Notes: a model not told the origin generated them from the sequence alone. Shown: positions 33,312 through 41,398, counted from the stretch's first letter. The stretch: 41,398 nucleotides of DNA from Marinomonas spartinae (GCF_016461715.1 NZ_JAEMUI010000027.1:25899-67296), one strand, 5' to 3'. Numbers and translations: made by a program.

Positions 33312-34595
33312 TTATCCGATAAAACGATATTGCTCGTGTGTATCTGGAGCTTCTTTTAATAGTTGTATAAAGCGTTTTTGCATGCCTTGGTTAAGTTTAT
33401 TTTGTATGCTCGAAACGTGTTTGTTGAAAGTAGCTTCTTTTTCAGCAAACGCCGTAAACTCAGGTGCTTTCTGTGACCACCGAAGGCATAGCTCTTTGAA
33501 TAATAGTTCGTAATCTTCTTCGGAAATATCAATGGGGATCTGTGGTTCGATCCAATTCCAACGGTCATTTGCCATATCAAGCTCTTCTAGACTCCAGCCA
33601 GATTTCAATTTTTCGGAATATATTTGACATTCAGCTAAGTTGTAAATGATCGCCTCTATGGCTTGGTTGTCTTCTATGGACGTTCCTGGAAGGGGGGATA
33701 GGAGTGCAAGTATTGTGCTGTAATGGAAGGAAAATTGATGACTTTGCTCTGCTTGTGCAAGAAATTCATTGGCTTGTGTTTGTATTGCAAGCCAGCTTTT
33801 TCTTGGTGTCGATTTGCCTGCCAAGTAGTCTGTTACCAGGCTAAGCCAGTGCTGACGAGCGTCAAGAAGTGTGTCGGGCAGGAGTGTTTGCCAAGGTGTC
33901 TCATTACTCGCTAGCCAGTTAAAGATCATTTGTAGCGCGACATGGCTATAGTCTTTGCCGATTGTCAGAGCATTAGTGAGCTCATTGATCTGTTTTGGCG
34001 TGGTGTAATCCATAACTTCAAGCCATACGGCCAGTGAAGGGGGGAGGCCTGTAACACGCTCAAAGACATCATAGGATTCTTGCCCAGCTAGAGCATATGG
34101 AGTAGTGAGCAGATTCTCAGGGCGAGGGAAGTTGTAGCATGAAATCTCGCCAGCAAGGGCTTTTTTTTGTATGCGTTGGGTCAAAAAAACAAATAGTGCT
34201 TCATCCTGGTAAAAGGAAGGCCATTTGTAGGCTTCTTTAATGACGATTTCTTCTGAGTCTTCAACATCTATGTCCTGTGCTCGTAACCAATTATTAAGAT
34301 CGGATGGTGAATCGACACCGATTTTGCGCGATACTTCTTTGCCTCTGTAGAATAGAATTAAAGTGGGAATGCTGCGTACACGAAACCGAGGTATGAGGCT
34401 TTCATACTTTTCAGTGTCCAGTTTTGCAACAGTAAGTTGCCCAACTGTATTTTGAGCAATTTTTTCCAGTAGAGGGGCTATGGTTAGGCAGGGCCCACAC
34501 CAAGGTGCCCATAAATCTAGCAATATAGGTGTCGTTGTGTTGTTTAACACATCGTCCACTGTGACATCTGTTAAATTGATAATAAGGTTAGACAT
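33312..34595 (-). CDS. Thioredoxin with a long helical C-terminal extension
   Basis: A 427-residue cytoplasmic protein. Residues 1-108 are a full thioredoxin domain with the active site WCGPC (Cys33, Cys36) and the cis-proline in RSIPTL. Residues about 115-427 are a mostly helical, acidic domain that I do not recognise; it is not the TPR tail of CnoX (YbbN) in any clear way, although the overall size is similar. No signal peptide or TM is present. It lies 65 bp after the second M16 peptidase in the same operon. A reducing activity beside a peptidase suggests that disulfides, or the cysteine ligands of an imported protein, are opened before digestion; this is inference. Confidence 0.75.
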   Translation of the reverse strand: MSNLIINLTDVTVDDVLNNTTTPILLDLWAPWCGPCLTIAPLLEKIAQNTVGQLTVAKLDTEKYESLIPRFRVRSIPTLILFYRGKEVSRKIGVDSPSDLNNWLRAQDIDVEDSEEIVIKEAYKWPSFYQDEALFVFLTQRIQKKALAGEISCYNFPRPENLLTTPYALAGQESYDVFERVTGLPPSLAVWLEVMDYTTPKQINELTNALTIGKDYSHVALQMIFNWLASNETPWQTLLPDTLLDARQHWLSLVTDYLAGKSTPRKSWLAIQTQANEFLAQAEQSHQFSFHYSTILALLSPLPGTSIEDNQAIEAIIYNLAECQIYSEKLKSGWSLEELDMANDRWNWIEPQIPIDISEEDYELLFKELCLRWSQKAPEFTAFAEKEATFNKHVSSIQNKLNQGMQKRFIQLLKEAPDTHEQYRFIG

Positions 34596-34660
34596 ATTAA
34601 CTCCGGTTTAGTAGTAACAATTAGACAACAGCTGTGAGGCAGAAGTTGTATCTGGGGGGA

Positions 34661-37369
34661 TTAGTCATAGAGATCATTGTCCGAATCAGTAATGATGTTT
34701 AAGCTATAAGGAGAGAATTGTTCGGCAAGCTGTTGCTTAAACGATTTGATGTCCCCTGCAATAACCCAAGTAAGTTGGTCTATAGAAAATAAAGTGCGTG
34801 CCAGGGTGTTTATCTGTTGTTCACAGGCTTGACCGACTTGTTGTTGGTGATGTAGCCAAAAATCATCTGGCATATCATTACGCACTAACCAAGAGGTCAT
34901 AGTATTTAGCCCTTGAAGGCTCTCTATTGTGCTGCAAAAGCTTAATAGCGTTGTGTCTCTTGCCGTATTCAATTCCTCTTTTGTTATCGGTCTTTGATTG
35001 GTTAACGCTTCATACTCATTGCGAATTTCGTTAATCGCATCACAGGTTTTGTCTGCTTGTACTTCTGTTTGAATGTAGTGCACTCGGTGATGTGGATCAT
35101 CGATCAGGTTTCCTCTTGCACCGTAAGTCCAGTTTTTTTCTTCGCGCAAGTTCATATTAATTCGTGAAGTAAAGCCACTGGCAAAAATGGTATCCAGTAA
35201 CTCAAATAGAGCTTCATTCTTATTTTCCGCCACACCCGGTATTAAGGAGGCGGCAATGATAGAAGTTTGTGCTGCGTCTGGAACATCAAGTAAGAAAACT
35301 CGTGTATTTGTTGGGGGATACACAGTTGGAGATGGTATTATTGTTCGGGGCCGACAGGGAATTTTGCCAATTGATTGATTCAGTAATAGCAGCAGTTCAT
35401 CTAATGTAGTATCACCAGTTACCACTAACGTGGCACCGTTAACATTAAGCAGTTCTGGGAGGGCTTGGTTGAGTTCTGCTAATGTTGTTTGTGTAAGGCT
35501 TAGTGCTGTGCCTTCGATTCCTTCAGCGACTCGACAAGCGTGACCTCTTGGGTAGATTAGTCCCGGCAATACTCTTAAAGCTTGCGCACTAGCTGTATTT
35601 TTCTGTTCTTTTAACACGTTTTGTAACAATAAGCGTTGGCGAAGAAAATCTTCTTCAGTGAGTATGCTGTGTTGGATGCGATCATTGAATAGTTTTAACG
35701 CATCAGAAAAATTAGCCACTCGGCAGGAAAGCTGCAAAGAGATGTGTTGCAGCTGATTACGAAGGTGGATGCGACAGCCAATATCTCGACAGGATTGATT
35801 AAATTCAAATGCATCTTTTTTGTCTGCACCGGCTTCTTCTAATAAGTTAAGTAATAATTGATATTGTCCAGGGCGTGTCTGCAGGGCTTTTGGTAATAGC
35901 AGGTTAAGACAAATATCACTGTTACTGTGGCGTTCAAGCAGTACCAGTTTCATGCCATTATCAAGAAGCGCGTGCTGTATTGCAGGCATTTGTGTCGGTT
36001 TTGGTGGCAGAATAGCTGGAGGATGCGAGCGATCAGCAGCTATGGCTGCACTATCCTTCTGTACTGAGAAAGCCTCAATCTCTAATGTATAATGTGGGCG
36101 CGTTAACCAGTATTGGGAGGCTCGTTGGATTGCTTCTGGTTGAGCTTGACGAACGTCTTCTATTAGTTTTTTATAGGCACTGGCGTCACCAAGCATAACG
36201 TGAGTACTGGAGAGTAAAGCGGCAATTTGTGCTGAAGTTTTATAGGATTCATCAAACGTAATCAGAATATCATGTTTTACTTGTCGAAGTTGTTCAGCAT
36301 CGCAGCCAATTTTAATGAAGTCGTTTACTTCTTCCAATAAGCGCTTTTCAAGTTCTGTTAATCTAGTGTTGTCGGAAACCGTTGCGGTAATAATGAATTG
36401 GCTGCAAAGTGATGTATTGGTGACTTCTGCTTGTATGGTGCTGGCGATGTTGTCTTCATGTACTAACTTCTTAATGAGTAAGGAAGAGATTCCTGCTGCA
36501 AGATAATCCGCTACTATGATGAATAAAGTATGGTCAAGGGTACCAGCGGGTGGAGTATTCCATATTAGCATTAACGTGCTATTGGCTACTTTTGCTTGAA
36601 AGCGGTCCCGTCTTTGGGGGGATATATCAGCAATCCAGCTCACTGGCCGAGTTATTGGGGGGCCAGGAGGTATATCTCCAAACCAATGCGTCACTTTATA
36701 ACAAGCAGTTTCAAGATCAATGTCCCCACTAAGGGCTAGTACGGCATTTGAAGGGGTATAGTAGGTTCGAAACCACTGCTGAATATCTTCTAATGTGGCA
36801 GACTCTAAATCGTCTTTTTCTCCAATGATGGTGTGTGCGTAGGGGTGATCTTTTGGAAAGCAGCCTTTGGACTTGCATTCATACAGTTTTCCATAGGGAC
36901 CTGCCTCGGTTTCCATTTTTTCGTTGAGAACTACTCGACGCTGTTGATCTAATGACTGCTGGTTGATGGTGTTATAAAAATGCCCCATTCTGTCCGACTC
37001 CATAAAGAGTGCATAATCAAGAGAGCCGACTGGTACGGTAAAATGGTAGGTCGTGTTATCGGCTTCCGTAAACGCGTTTAAGTTTGTGGCACCAGCACGT
37101 GTCATGTTTTCAAGAAAAGAGCCTTGAGCATGTTCACTACCTTCAAACATTAAGTGTTCAAAGAGATGAGCAAACCCTGTTTTGCCTTTAGGTTCATCTT
37201 TTGAGCCAACTTGATAGATTAATTGTAATGACACTAATGGAACATCGTGGTTTTCTGACACTATTACGGTCAGGCCGTTATCCAATGTAAAAGTGGTAAC
37301 GGGAATATTGATGTCAGCAAAGGGCTCATTCGCATTATCTGTTGGCTTTGATTTAAATGATGTTGTCAA
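34661..37369 (-). CDS. M16 zinc metallopeptidase, copy 2 (PqqL/FusC-like)
   Basis: A 902-residue M16 peptidase with the same two-half plan as copy 1. The zinc motif is HLFEH (His68, Glu71, His72) with the third ligand Glu150 in VVLNEKME. The second half lacks HxxEH. The start is a TTG at 37369 with AGAGGA eight bases upstream; no in-frame ATG lies near. No signal peptide is visible, and upstream sequence in frame reaches a stop without adding one. It differs widely from copy 1, so the duplication is old or the genes have separate origins. The two may cut different substrates or pair as subunits; both active sites are complete. Confidence 0.9.
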   Translation of the reverse strand: MTTSFKSKPTDNANEPFADINIPVTTFTLDNGLTVIVSENHDVPLVSLQLIYQVGSKDEPKGKTGFAHLFEHLMFEGSEHAQGSFLENMTRAGATNLNAFTEADNTTYHFTVPVGSLDYALFMESDRMGHFYNTINQQSLDQQRRVVLNEKMETEAGPYGKLYECKSKGCFPKDHPYAHTIIGEKDDLESATLEDIQQWFRTYYTPSNAVLALSGDIDLETACYKVTHWFGDIPPGPPITRPVSWIADISPQRRDRFQAKVANSTLMLIWNTPPAGTLDHTLFIIVADYLAAGISSLLIKKLVHEDNIASTIQAEVTNTSLCSQFIITATVSDNTRLTELEKRLLEEVNDFIKIGCDAEQLRQVKHDILITFDESYKTSAQIAALLSSTHVMLGDASAYKKLIEDVRQAQPEAIQRASQYWLTRPHYTLEIEAFSVQKDSAAIAADRSHPPAILPPKPTQMPAIQHALLDNGMKLVLLERHSNSDICLNLLLPKALQTRPGQYQLLLNLLEEAGADKKDAFEFNQSCRDIGCRIHLRNQLQHISLQLSCRVANFSDALKLFNDRIQHSILTEEDFLRQRLLLQNVLKEQKNTASAQALRVLPGLIYPRGHACRVAEGIEGTALSLTQTTLAELNQALPELLNVNGATLVVTGDTTLDELLLLLNQSIGKIPCRPRTIIPSPTVYPPTNTRVFLLDVPDAAQTSIIAASLIPGVAENKNEALFELLDTIFASGFTSRINMNLREEKNWTYGARGNLIDDPHHRVHYIQTEVQADKTCDAINEIRNEYEALTNQRPITKEELNTARDTTLLSFCSTIESLQGLNTMTSWLVRNDMPDDFWLHHQQQVGQACEQQINTLARTLFSIDQLTWVIAGDIKSFKQQLAEQFSPYSLNIITDSDNDLYD

Positions 37370-37464
37370 AGTGTATCCTCTCAGATGAACGGGTTTCTGT
37401 TAGGGTGAAATATCGATGTAGGTACCCACTCTTCCAGCAACTCAGTTGGGGAACTATTGACAAT

Positions 37465-37489
37465 GAAACGAGTGAGGGCGTTATTCTCC
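37465..37489 (-). promoter_or_regulatory. Putative ECF promoter of the M16-2/thioredoxin operon
   Basis: On the minus strand: GGAGAA (37484-37489), 13 bp, CGTTTCAT (first six bases 37465-37470). Identical -10-like octamer to the ABC operon promoter. Leader of about 90 nt to the TTG start. Confidence 0.6.
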
Positions 37490-37684
37490 GCATAAGTTAG
37501 GTTAAAAAAATTCCTTCATAGGGAGTAGATCTGTATTACAACTCTTTGAAAGATGCTTGCATTCCTTTATAGACGCAGTTTATTTGACAATTTCACTGAA
37601 AAACTTATATCTATTCGCCCCTCAACTAGCACCCTTTGTTTTCATTATTGTGACTGATAGTTAATTATTTTATGGTTTTATTGA

Positions 37685-37711
37685 TGAAAAACTGTATTCG
37701 ATTCGTTTCTT
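37685..37711 (+). promoter_or_regulatory. Putative ECF promoter of the exbB-exbD-tonB operon
   Basis: TGAAAA (37685-37690), 13 bp, CGTTTCTT (37704-37711), about 90 bp before exbB. Together with the leftward promoter it accounts for the 430-bp divergent region 37370-37800, in which no gene is visible. Confidence 0.5.
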
Positions 37712-37800
37712 TCGTATAGCTAGTAAAGACTGGTTATAAGGCGATCAGTTTGCATGAGCAGTGCATTCTATAATTTTTGCTTTATGTGTGAGGAGTGAGT

Positions 37801-38841
37801 GTGAATAGCTTTTTAATAAAACAGATTGGGTTGCAAACAATAACAAAAAAAAGGGCCTATATAGGCTTCACTTTGTTCCTAGCTTTAATGGTATCTATGA
37901 CAGTGCAAGCGGGTGATCTTTCAACAGATGTTGGTACAGATAGTGCTGCTGTTGTCTTGCCTAGTTCTAATACTGTGAATTCATCTCCTGATGGGGAATC
38001 AAAGGTAAGCACCGAAGCGCCAGTAACGGTAAACAATGCATCCAATGCAAGTGACTCATCACCTGCTACGTCCTCAACACCTGTTCTTACACCGACAACG
38101 GATAGTGTCAACTTACCTGTCGCTAATCAGTCAACCTCTACAGTACAAGACTTCTCTGCTGTTGCACTTTATGACCACGCGGATCGTATTGTGAAAACGG
38201 TTATTTTAATTCTCATCTTTGCCTCTATGATGAGTTGGAGTATATGGTTAGGCAAAACATGTGAGCTTTTATCTCGTCGTCGTCGTTTGCAAAAGAGCTT
38301 GGCGGCTGTTGGAAATAAGCGTTCCCTTCATGACTGTAGTGACTTTGCTATAGAAAATTGTGAAAGGATGAAAGAGATGGCTTTGGCAGAGCTTAACCAT
38401 ATAAATGGATGTCTTTCTTTCCATTCTATAGAGGCTATTAAAGAACGTGTACAAGCTCGCTTTCAGCGTCTAGAGGCGTCCGAGTCAAGACGAGCCAGTC
38501 GTGGTGCTAGTGTTCTTGCAACAACCAGTGCTGTTGCGCCTTTTGTCGGTCTGTTTGGCACAGTGTGGGGGATTATGCATAGTTTTATCTCTATCGCACA
38601 GACTCAAACCACGAATCTAAGTGTGGTTGCCCCAGGCATTGCCGAAGCGTTATTTGCAACTGCGCTAGGGTTAGTTGTTGCGATCCCCGCAGTCATTCTC
38701 TATAACATTCTTGGTCGAATGATTACTGGCTATCGTATCATTGTCTCGGATGTAACGACTCATACCTTATGTTTGCTTAGTCATGACCTTGAAGCGTTGC
38801 AAGATAAACAACATAACAACCCTCTGACAAGTGTGGCGTAA
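37801..38841 (+). CDS. exbB: ExbB proton-channel protein with extended periplasmic N-terminus
   Basis: A 346-residue ExbB/MotA/TolQ-family protein that energises TonB together with ExbD. GTG 37801 is preferred because AGGAG lies five bases upstream; GTG 37795 would overlap that site. A signal peptide (about 12-37) is followed by a low-complexity Ser/Thr/Val-rich periplasmic stretch of about 75 residues, then TM1 (about 125-145), the cytoplasmic loop with RRRR, TM2 starting TTSAVAPFVGLFGTVWG and TM3 with ALFATALGLVVAIPAV. The N-terminal extension and signal peptide are typical of Pseudomonas-type long ExbB. It lies directly upstream of exbD (2 bp gap). Confidence 0.93.
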   Translation: MNSFLIKQIGLQTITKKRAYIGFTLFLALMVSMTVQAGDLSTDVGTDSAAVVLPSSNTVNSSPDGESKVSTEAPVTVNNASNASDSSPATSSTPVLTPTTDSVNLPVANQSTSTVQDFSAVALYDHADRIVKTVILILIFASMMSWSIWLGKTCELLSRRRRLQKSLAAVGNKRSLHDCSDFAIENCERMKEMALAELNHINGCLSFHSIEAIKERVQARFQRLEASESRRASRGASVLATTSAVAPFVGLFGTVWGIMHSFISIAQTQTTNLSVVAPGIAEALFATALGLVVAIPAVILYNILGRMITGYRIIVSDVTTHTLCLLSHDLEALQDKQHNNPLTSVA

Positions 38842-38843
38842 TT

Positions 38844-39284
38844 ATGTCTTTTTCCCCTCAATCTTCAGATAATGACGATCTTGATGCAATGGCAGAGATC
38901 AACGTAACGCCTTTTATCGACGTTATGCTGGTACTACTCATTATATTTATGGTGGTTGCACCTCTCTCAACTGCAAATATTAAACTGGATCTTCCATCTA
39001 CTACGTCGAAACAGCAACCTAACAATGTTTCTCATCCCATTACTGTGAGCCTGAAAACCAATGGTGATATGTATATTGGGGATGATAAACAGAGTAAAGT
39101 CGGTTTTGTTGGAGCACTCGATAAAGAGGTAAAGGGCGATAAAAATACACGTATTTTTATTCGTGCAGATAAAGAAATAGATTATGGTCGTTTAATGGCT
39201 TTTATGGACTTATTGCGAGATGGTGGTTACACCAAAGTCGCCTTAATTGGCTTGCCGAGTACTGGAGCAGGTAGTAAAAAATGA
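38844..39284 (+). CDS. exbD: ExbD proton-channel protein
   Basis: A 146-residue ExbD/TolR protein: short cytoplasmic N-terminus (AEINVTPFIDVMLV), one TM helix (about 24-42) with the essential Asp26, and a periplasmic domain with FIRADKEIDYGRLMAFMDLLRDGGYTKVALIG (named by IRADKEIDYG and VALIG). It works with ExbB to couple the proton gradient to TonB. It overlaps tonB by 4 bp. Confidence 0.95.
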   Translation: MSFSPQSSDNDDLDAMAEINVTPFIDVMLVLLIIFMVVAPLSTANIKLDLPSTTSKQQPNNVSHPITVSLKTNGDMYIGDDKQSKVGFVGALDKEVKGDKNTRIFIRADKEIDYGRLMAFMDLLRDGGYTKVALIGLPSTGAGSKK

Positions 39285-40195
39285 CCAGTTCCAAAGCTAG
39301 GAAGGATAGGTTGCTGTGGGTTATCAGTCTTATCATAGCCACAGGTGCTCATTTACTGGTATTGCTTTACATTCTCAGTAAGCCTACTCAGCCTGTGAAT
39401 GCTAAGAGTAGTGCGGCGGCACCAATTGTCGTTACTATTGCGGCCATTTCTACAACAGCGCATTCAGCTAGCATTGACAGTGTTGCACAGCAAGCTAACG
39501 AGCCACCACCACAGGTGGAGGATGCCCCAGTTCCTCCATCTTTACCGCTAAAGCTGCATGCCGCGGTAAAAGAAATAAAAAGTGCCAAAGTTAAGGTGGC
39601 TGTCAACGACACTAAGCCAAAGCTTAAACATAAGGTTGAACACAAGCCCAAGCCCAAGCCCAAACATAAGGTTGAACATAAGCCCAAGCCCAAACCCAAA
39701 CATAAGGTTGAACATAAGCCCAAACCGAAGCCGGAATCCAAAAAGCAAGTTGTTGTAAGGCAACAACCGAAAAAAATAACCAAGCCAGCCGAAATCACTA
39801 CTCCAGAGACAACTCGAAGCAACAGTAGTGAGTTGGTTGCAAAGAAAAACCAAGCGCAGAGGGTTGGGGCGGCGAGCAATCAGTTAGCAGCATTAAAACA
39901 AAGCTGGCAGTCAGAAATACTGGCTAAGTTGCAGAAAATGAAGCGTTACCCTGGTTATGCGTTACGCATGAAGCAACAAGATACTGTGCTAGTGAGATTC
40001 TTTGTTGATAGGGATGGGAATGTGCTTGATTCATCCATTGTAAAAAGTAAAGGGTATGCATCATTAGATAGGGAGTCATTGCAGTTGCTTGATCGTGTAA
40101 CACCATTACCGAAGCCGCCAGCCAGTGCTTTTGTTGGTAATTTAGACCGTATTGAGTTGATTGTCCCTATCTCTTTTACCATTAGGAATAGCTGA
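39281..40195 (+). CDS. tonB: TonB energy transducer with KPKHKVEH repeats
   Basis: A 304-residue TonB. The N-terminal anchor (about 11-32: LLWVISLIIATGAHLLVLLYI, with the functional His24) precedes a Pro/Lys/Glu-rich rigid linker that spans the periplasm. The linker has a 12-residue unit of the type KHKVEHKPKPKP repeated three times. The C-terminal TonB domain begins near MKRYPGYALRMKQQ and includes VRFFVDRDGNV, KGYASLDRESLQLL and the end FTIRNS. Its place in the locus makes it a dedicated partner for the STN receptor, comparable to FusB in the Fus system. Confidence 0.93.
   Translation: MTSSKARKDRLLWVISLIIATGAHLLVLLYILSKPTQPVNAKSSAAAPIVVTIAAISTTAHSASIDSVAQQANEPPPQVEDAPVPPSLPLKLHAAVKEIKSAKVKVAVNDTKPKLKHKVEHKPKPKPKHKVEHKPKPKPKHKVEHKPKPKPESKKQVVVRQQPKKITKPAEITTPETTRSNSSELVAKKNQAQRVGAASNQLAALKQSWQSEILAKLQKMKRYPGYALRMKQQDTVLVRFFVDRDGNVLDSSIVKSKGYASLDRESLQLLDRVTPLPKPPASAFVGNLDRIELIVPISFTIRNS
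39626..39733 (+). repeat. Three 36-bp tandem repeats in tonB
   Basis: AAACATAAGGTTGAACA recurs at 39626, 39662 and 39698, exactly 36 bp apart, encoding the 12-residue Lys/Pro/His linker unit. Repeat number could vary between strains and change linker length. Confidence 0.85.
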
Positions 40196-40205
40196 AGAAG
40201 AAAAA

Positions 40206-40246
40206 TTGATGTCATTTTTAGAAGTTAAATATGGCATCAACTTTTA
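40206..40246 (+). terminator. Possible terminator after tonB
   Basis: TTGATGTCAT (40206-40215) pairs with ATGGCATCAA (40231-40240), with one G-U pair, followed by CTTTTAT. Only 10 bp after the tonB stop. Confidence 0.55.
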
Positions 40247-40758
40247 TAGTGTTTTAAATAAAGTGGTATTTTTGGGATAGTAGAAGTAGGCTTCTTGATT
40301 AATTTTTTGAACATCTTAAAGGGAGAATTTAGAAAATTATTGATTTTTTGAGGTGCGGTAATTTTACAAATTTTATTGTTTGGATATTTGTGTTAACCGT
40401 TGGTTATGTCTGAATTTAGATGTGAGGTTATAAAGATATCGATAATTATTTTTTAAGTATGGGTTTTGGATGAATATTTTGATCTTAATGTGACTTTTTA
40501 ATGAAGTTCATGCTTTAATTTATAGGCGATAAAAAGCTAAAGAGCACTTTAAATTGTGTTTATTTAGTAAAAATGCTTCATTTAAAATATAAAGAATCAG
40601 AGCTGTGAAGAGGATAATGATACACCCTTGCATAATAATTTTCTGTTTTAGTAGATTATAAGTTGCTTTTATTATTTCGAAAGGACAACTGAATCACCTC
40701 TTGAATTAAAAGGATGAGGCGATTTTTATTTAGCCGATATGCCATAATGATGTATCTG
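40247..40758. other. A+T-rich gap of about 510 bp between tonB and fecI
   Basis: No gene is visible. A weak hairpin (ATCACCTC at 40693-40700, GAGGCGAT at 40716-40723, then T-rich) may be a terminator. Fur-like words such as GATAATTATT and GATAATGATA occur but do not make a full site and do not precede a gene start. Confidence 0.4.
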
Positions 40759-41259
40759 TTATTTTTTCTTCATTACATCACGGCACAACAATACGGCTTT
40801 AACAACATACTTTTCTACCAAGCTTCGAGATACACCTAGCTTTTCGGCTATTTCATTGTGAGTCATACCTTCAACTCGACTCATGTAGAGAATTTCGCGA
40901 GACTTCCCGGGTAACGAAGCAAGAGCATCGTCAATCTGATTGATTTTTTGTCTGTAGTGCAAATTATCTTCAGGAGAGTACATGTGGTTTTCAAACAGTT
41001 CGAAAGTTCCTTTTAGCAGTTGAGCGCGACGTTGTTCGGTGCGAACATGGTCAATAGAAGCATTCAAGGCAATCCTAATAAGATAATTACGGGCATCATC
41101 ATGTGTTGGGAATTGATCTGCCAATTTTAGAATTCGAAAGTACATGTCCTGAGTGATGTCTTGAGCAACCTGCGCTGAGCCTGTACGGTGGGAGACTATT
41201 TTTTGTAAGGTTGGATATAAATCAACAAAAACATCTACAACTTCATTATTGGCTAGCAC
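40759..41259 (-). CDS. fecI: FecI-like ECF sigma factor
   Basis: A 166-residue extracytoplasmic-function sigma factor. Region 2 includes QDITQDMYFRILKL and DARNYLIRIALNASIDHVR; region 4 includes ALASLPGKSREILYMSRVEGMTHNEIAEKLGVSRSLVEKYV, named by LPGKSREIL and HNEIAEKLGVS. The start is GTG 41259 with AGGAGT eight bases upstream. It belongs to the FecI group that is controlled by FecR and an STN receptor. The only fecR-like gene in the window is 17.5 kb away at the opposite end, so the pair brackets the whole uptake locus. Its targets are probably the two-block promoters before the uptake operons. Confidence 0.92.
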   Translation of the reverse strand: MLANNEVVDVFVDLYPTLQKIVSHRTGSAQVAQDITQDMYFRILKLADQFPTHDDARNYLIRIALNASIDHVRTEQRRAQLLKGTFELFENHMYSPEDNLHYRQKINQIDDALASLPGKSREILYMSRVEGMTHNEIAEKLGVSRSLVEKYVVKAVLLCRDVMKKK

Positions 41260-41398
41260 TGTTTTTACTCCTAGAAATGCGTTAAATTAAATTATGTATC
41301 AATGTAAAATATTTTCTGAATATATTCTAGTGATATTTTCTTATAAATGCATAAGATTATATAAAAAGAGTTTTTTACATTTGAACCGAGGGATATGC

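Noticed and set aside
39626..39733. CRISPR-like regular repeat
   Set aside because: The 36-bp period is tandem, without spacers, and lies in frame inside tonB.
39388..39879. Minus-strand 163-codon frame rich in Cys, Leu and Gly, with repeats
   Set aside because: It is the complement of the tonB Pro/Lys/His repeat region; the repeats come from tonB and no ribosome-binding site supports it.
40430..40640. Fur boxes between tonB and fecI
   Set aside because: Only half-matches to the Fur core are present, and neither neighbouring gene starts there.

Overview
The window looks like the chromosome of a marine gammaproteobacterium, possibly Marinomonas or a relative. That placement is inferred from the gene set (UmuC, HtpG, a periplasmic Lig E-type ligase, a PM2-like prophage); the species cannot be read from the sequence. 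Three blocks stand out: a host block with an integrated prophage, a housekeeping block, and a large TonB-linked uptake locus.

Region 1 (1-2801) holds the 3' part of umuC, an NCS1-type nucleobase permease and, just before the prophage, a decayed second copy of the umuC 3' end. Region 2 (2802-16851) is an intact-looking prophage of a tailless, membrane-containing virus of the PM2/corticovirus type. It sits in the 3' end of a tRNA-Leu(CAG) gene and is bounded by an exact 24-bp direct repeat (2802-2825 and 16828-16851), so the excised circle would be 14,026 bp. The leftward lysogeny operon encodes an S24 repressor, a two-TM protein, a tyrosine integrase and a DUF2971 protein. The rightward genes encode a Cox/Cro-like regulator, small early proteins, a two-tyrosine HUH rolling-circle Rep, a methylase-fold protein, a P9-type packaging ATPase, a double-jelly-roll-type major capsid protein, many small single-TM virion proteins, a repeat-containing spike, a fibre-like protein, a muralytic virion protein and a holin. 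Several genes are only 27-55 codons long. The prophage ends also carry a near-consensus LexA box and paired heptamers that may be integrase arm sites.

Region 3 (16830-21870) has two tRNA-Leu genes, a DUF599 membrane protein, an O-methyltransferase, htpG and a secreted ATP-dependent DNA ligase.

Region 4 (22281-41259) is the most interesting part. It encodes a FecR-like anti-sigma factor, two YddA/SbmA-type ABC transporters, two M16 zinc peptidases, a TonB-dependent receptor with an STN signalling domain, a thioredoxin with a long C-terminal extension, a dedicated ExbB-ExbD-TonB motor and a FecI-like ECF sigma factor. The parts match an enlarged version of the Fus ferredoxin-uptake system of Pectobacterium and the E. 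coli yddA-yddB-pqqL operon. Neither M16 peptidase has a visible signal peptide, and the thioredoxin is also cytoplasmic. This suggests that a polypeptide is carried through both membranes and is reduced and digested in the cytosol. Four operon promoters share a two-block motif (a KGRNWW-like hexamer, 13 bp, then CGTTTYWT), with a weaker fifth match before the receptor gene; it is a good candidate for the target of the local ECF sigma factor. A decayed group II intron lies directly after the receptor-gene terminator.
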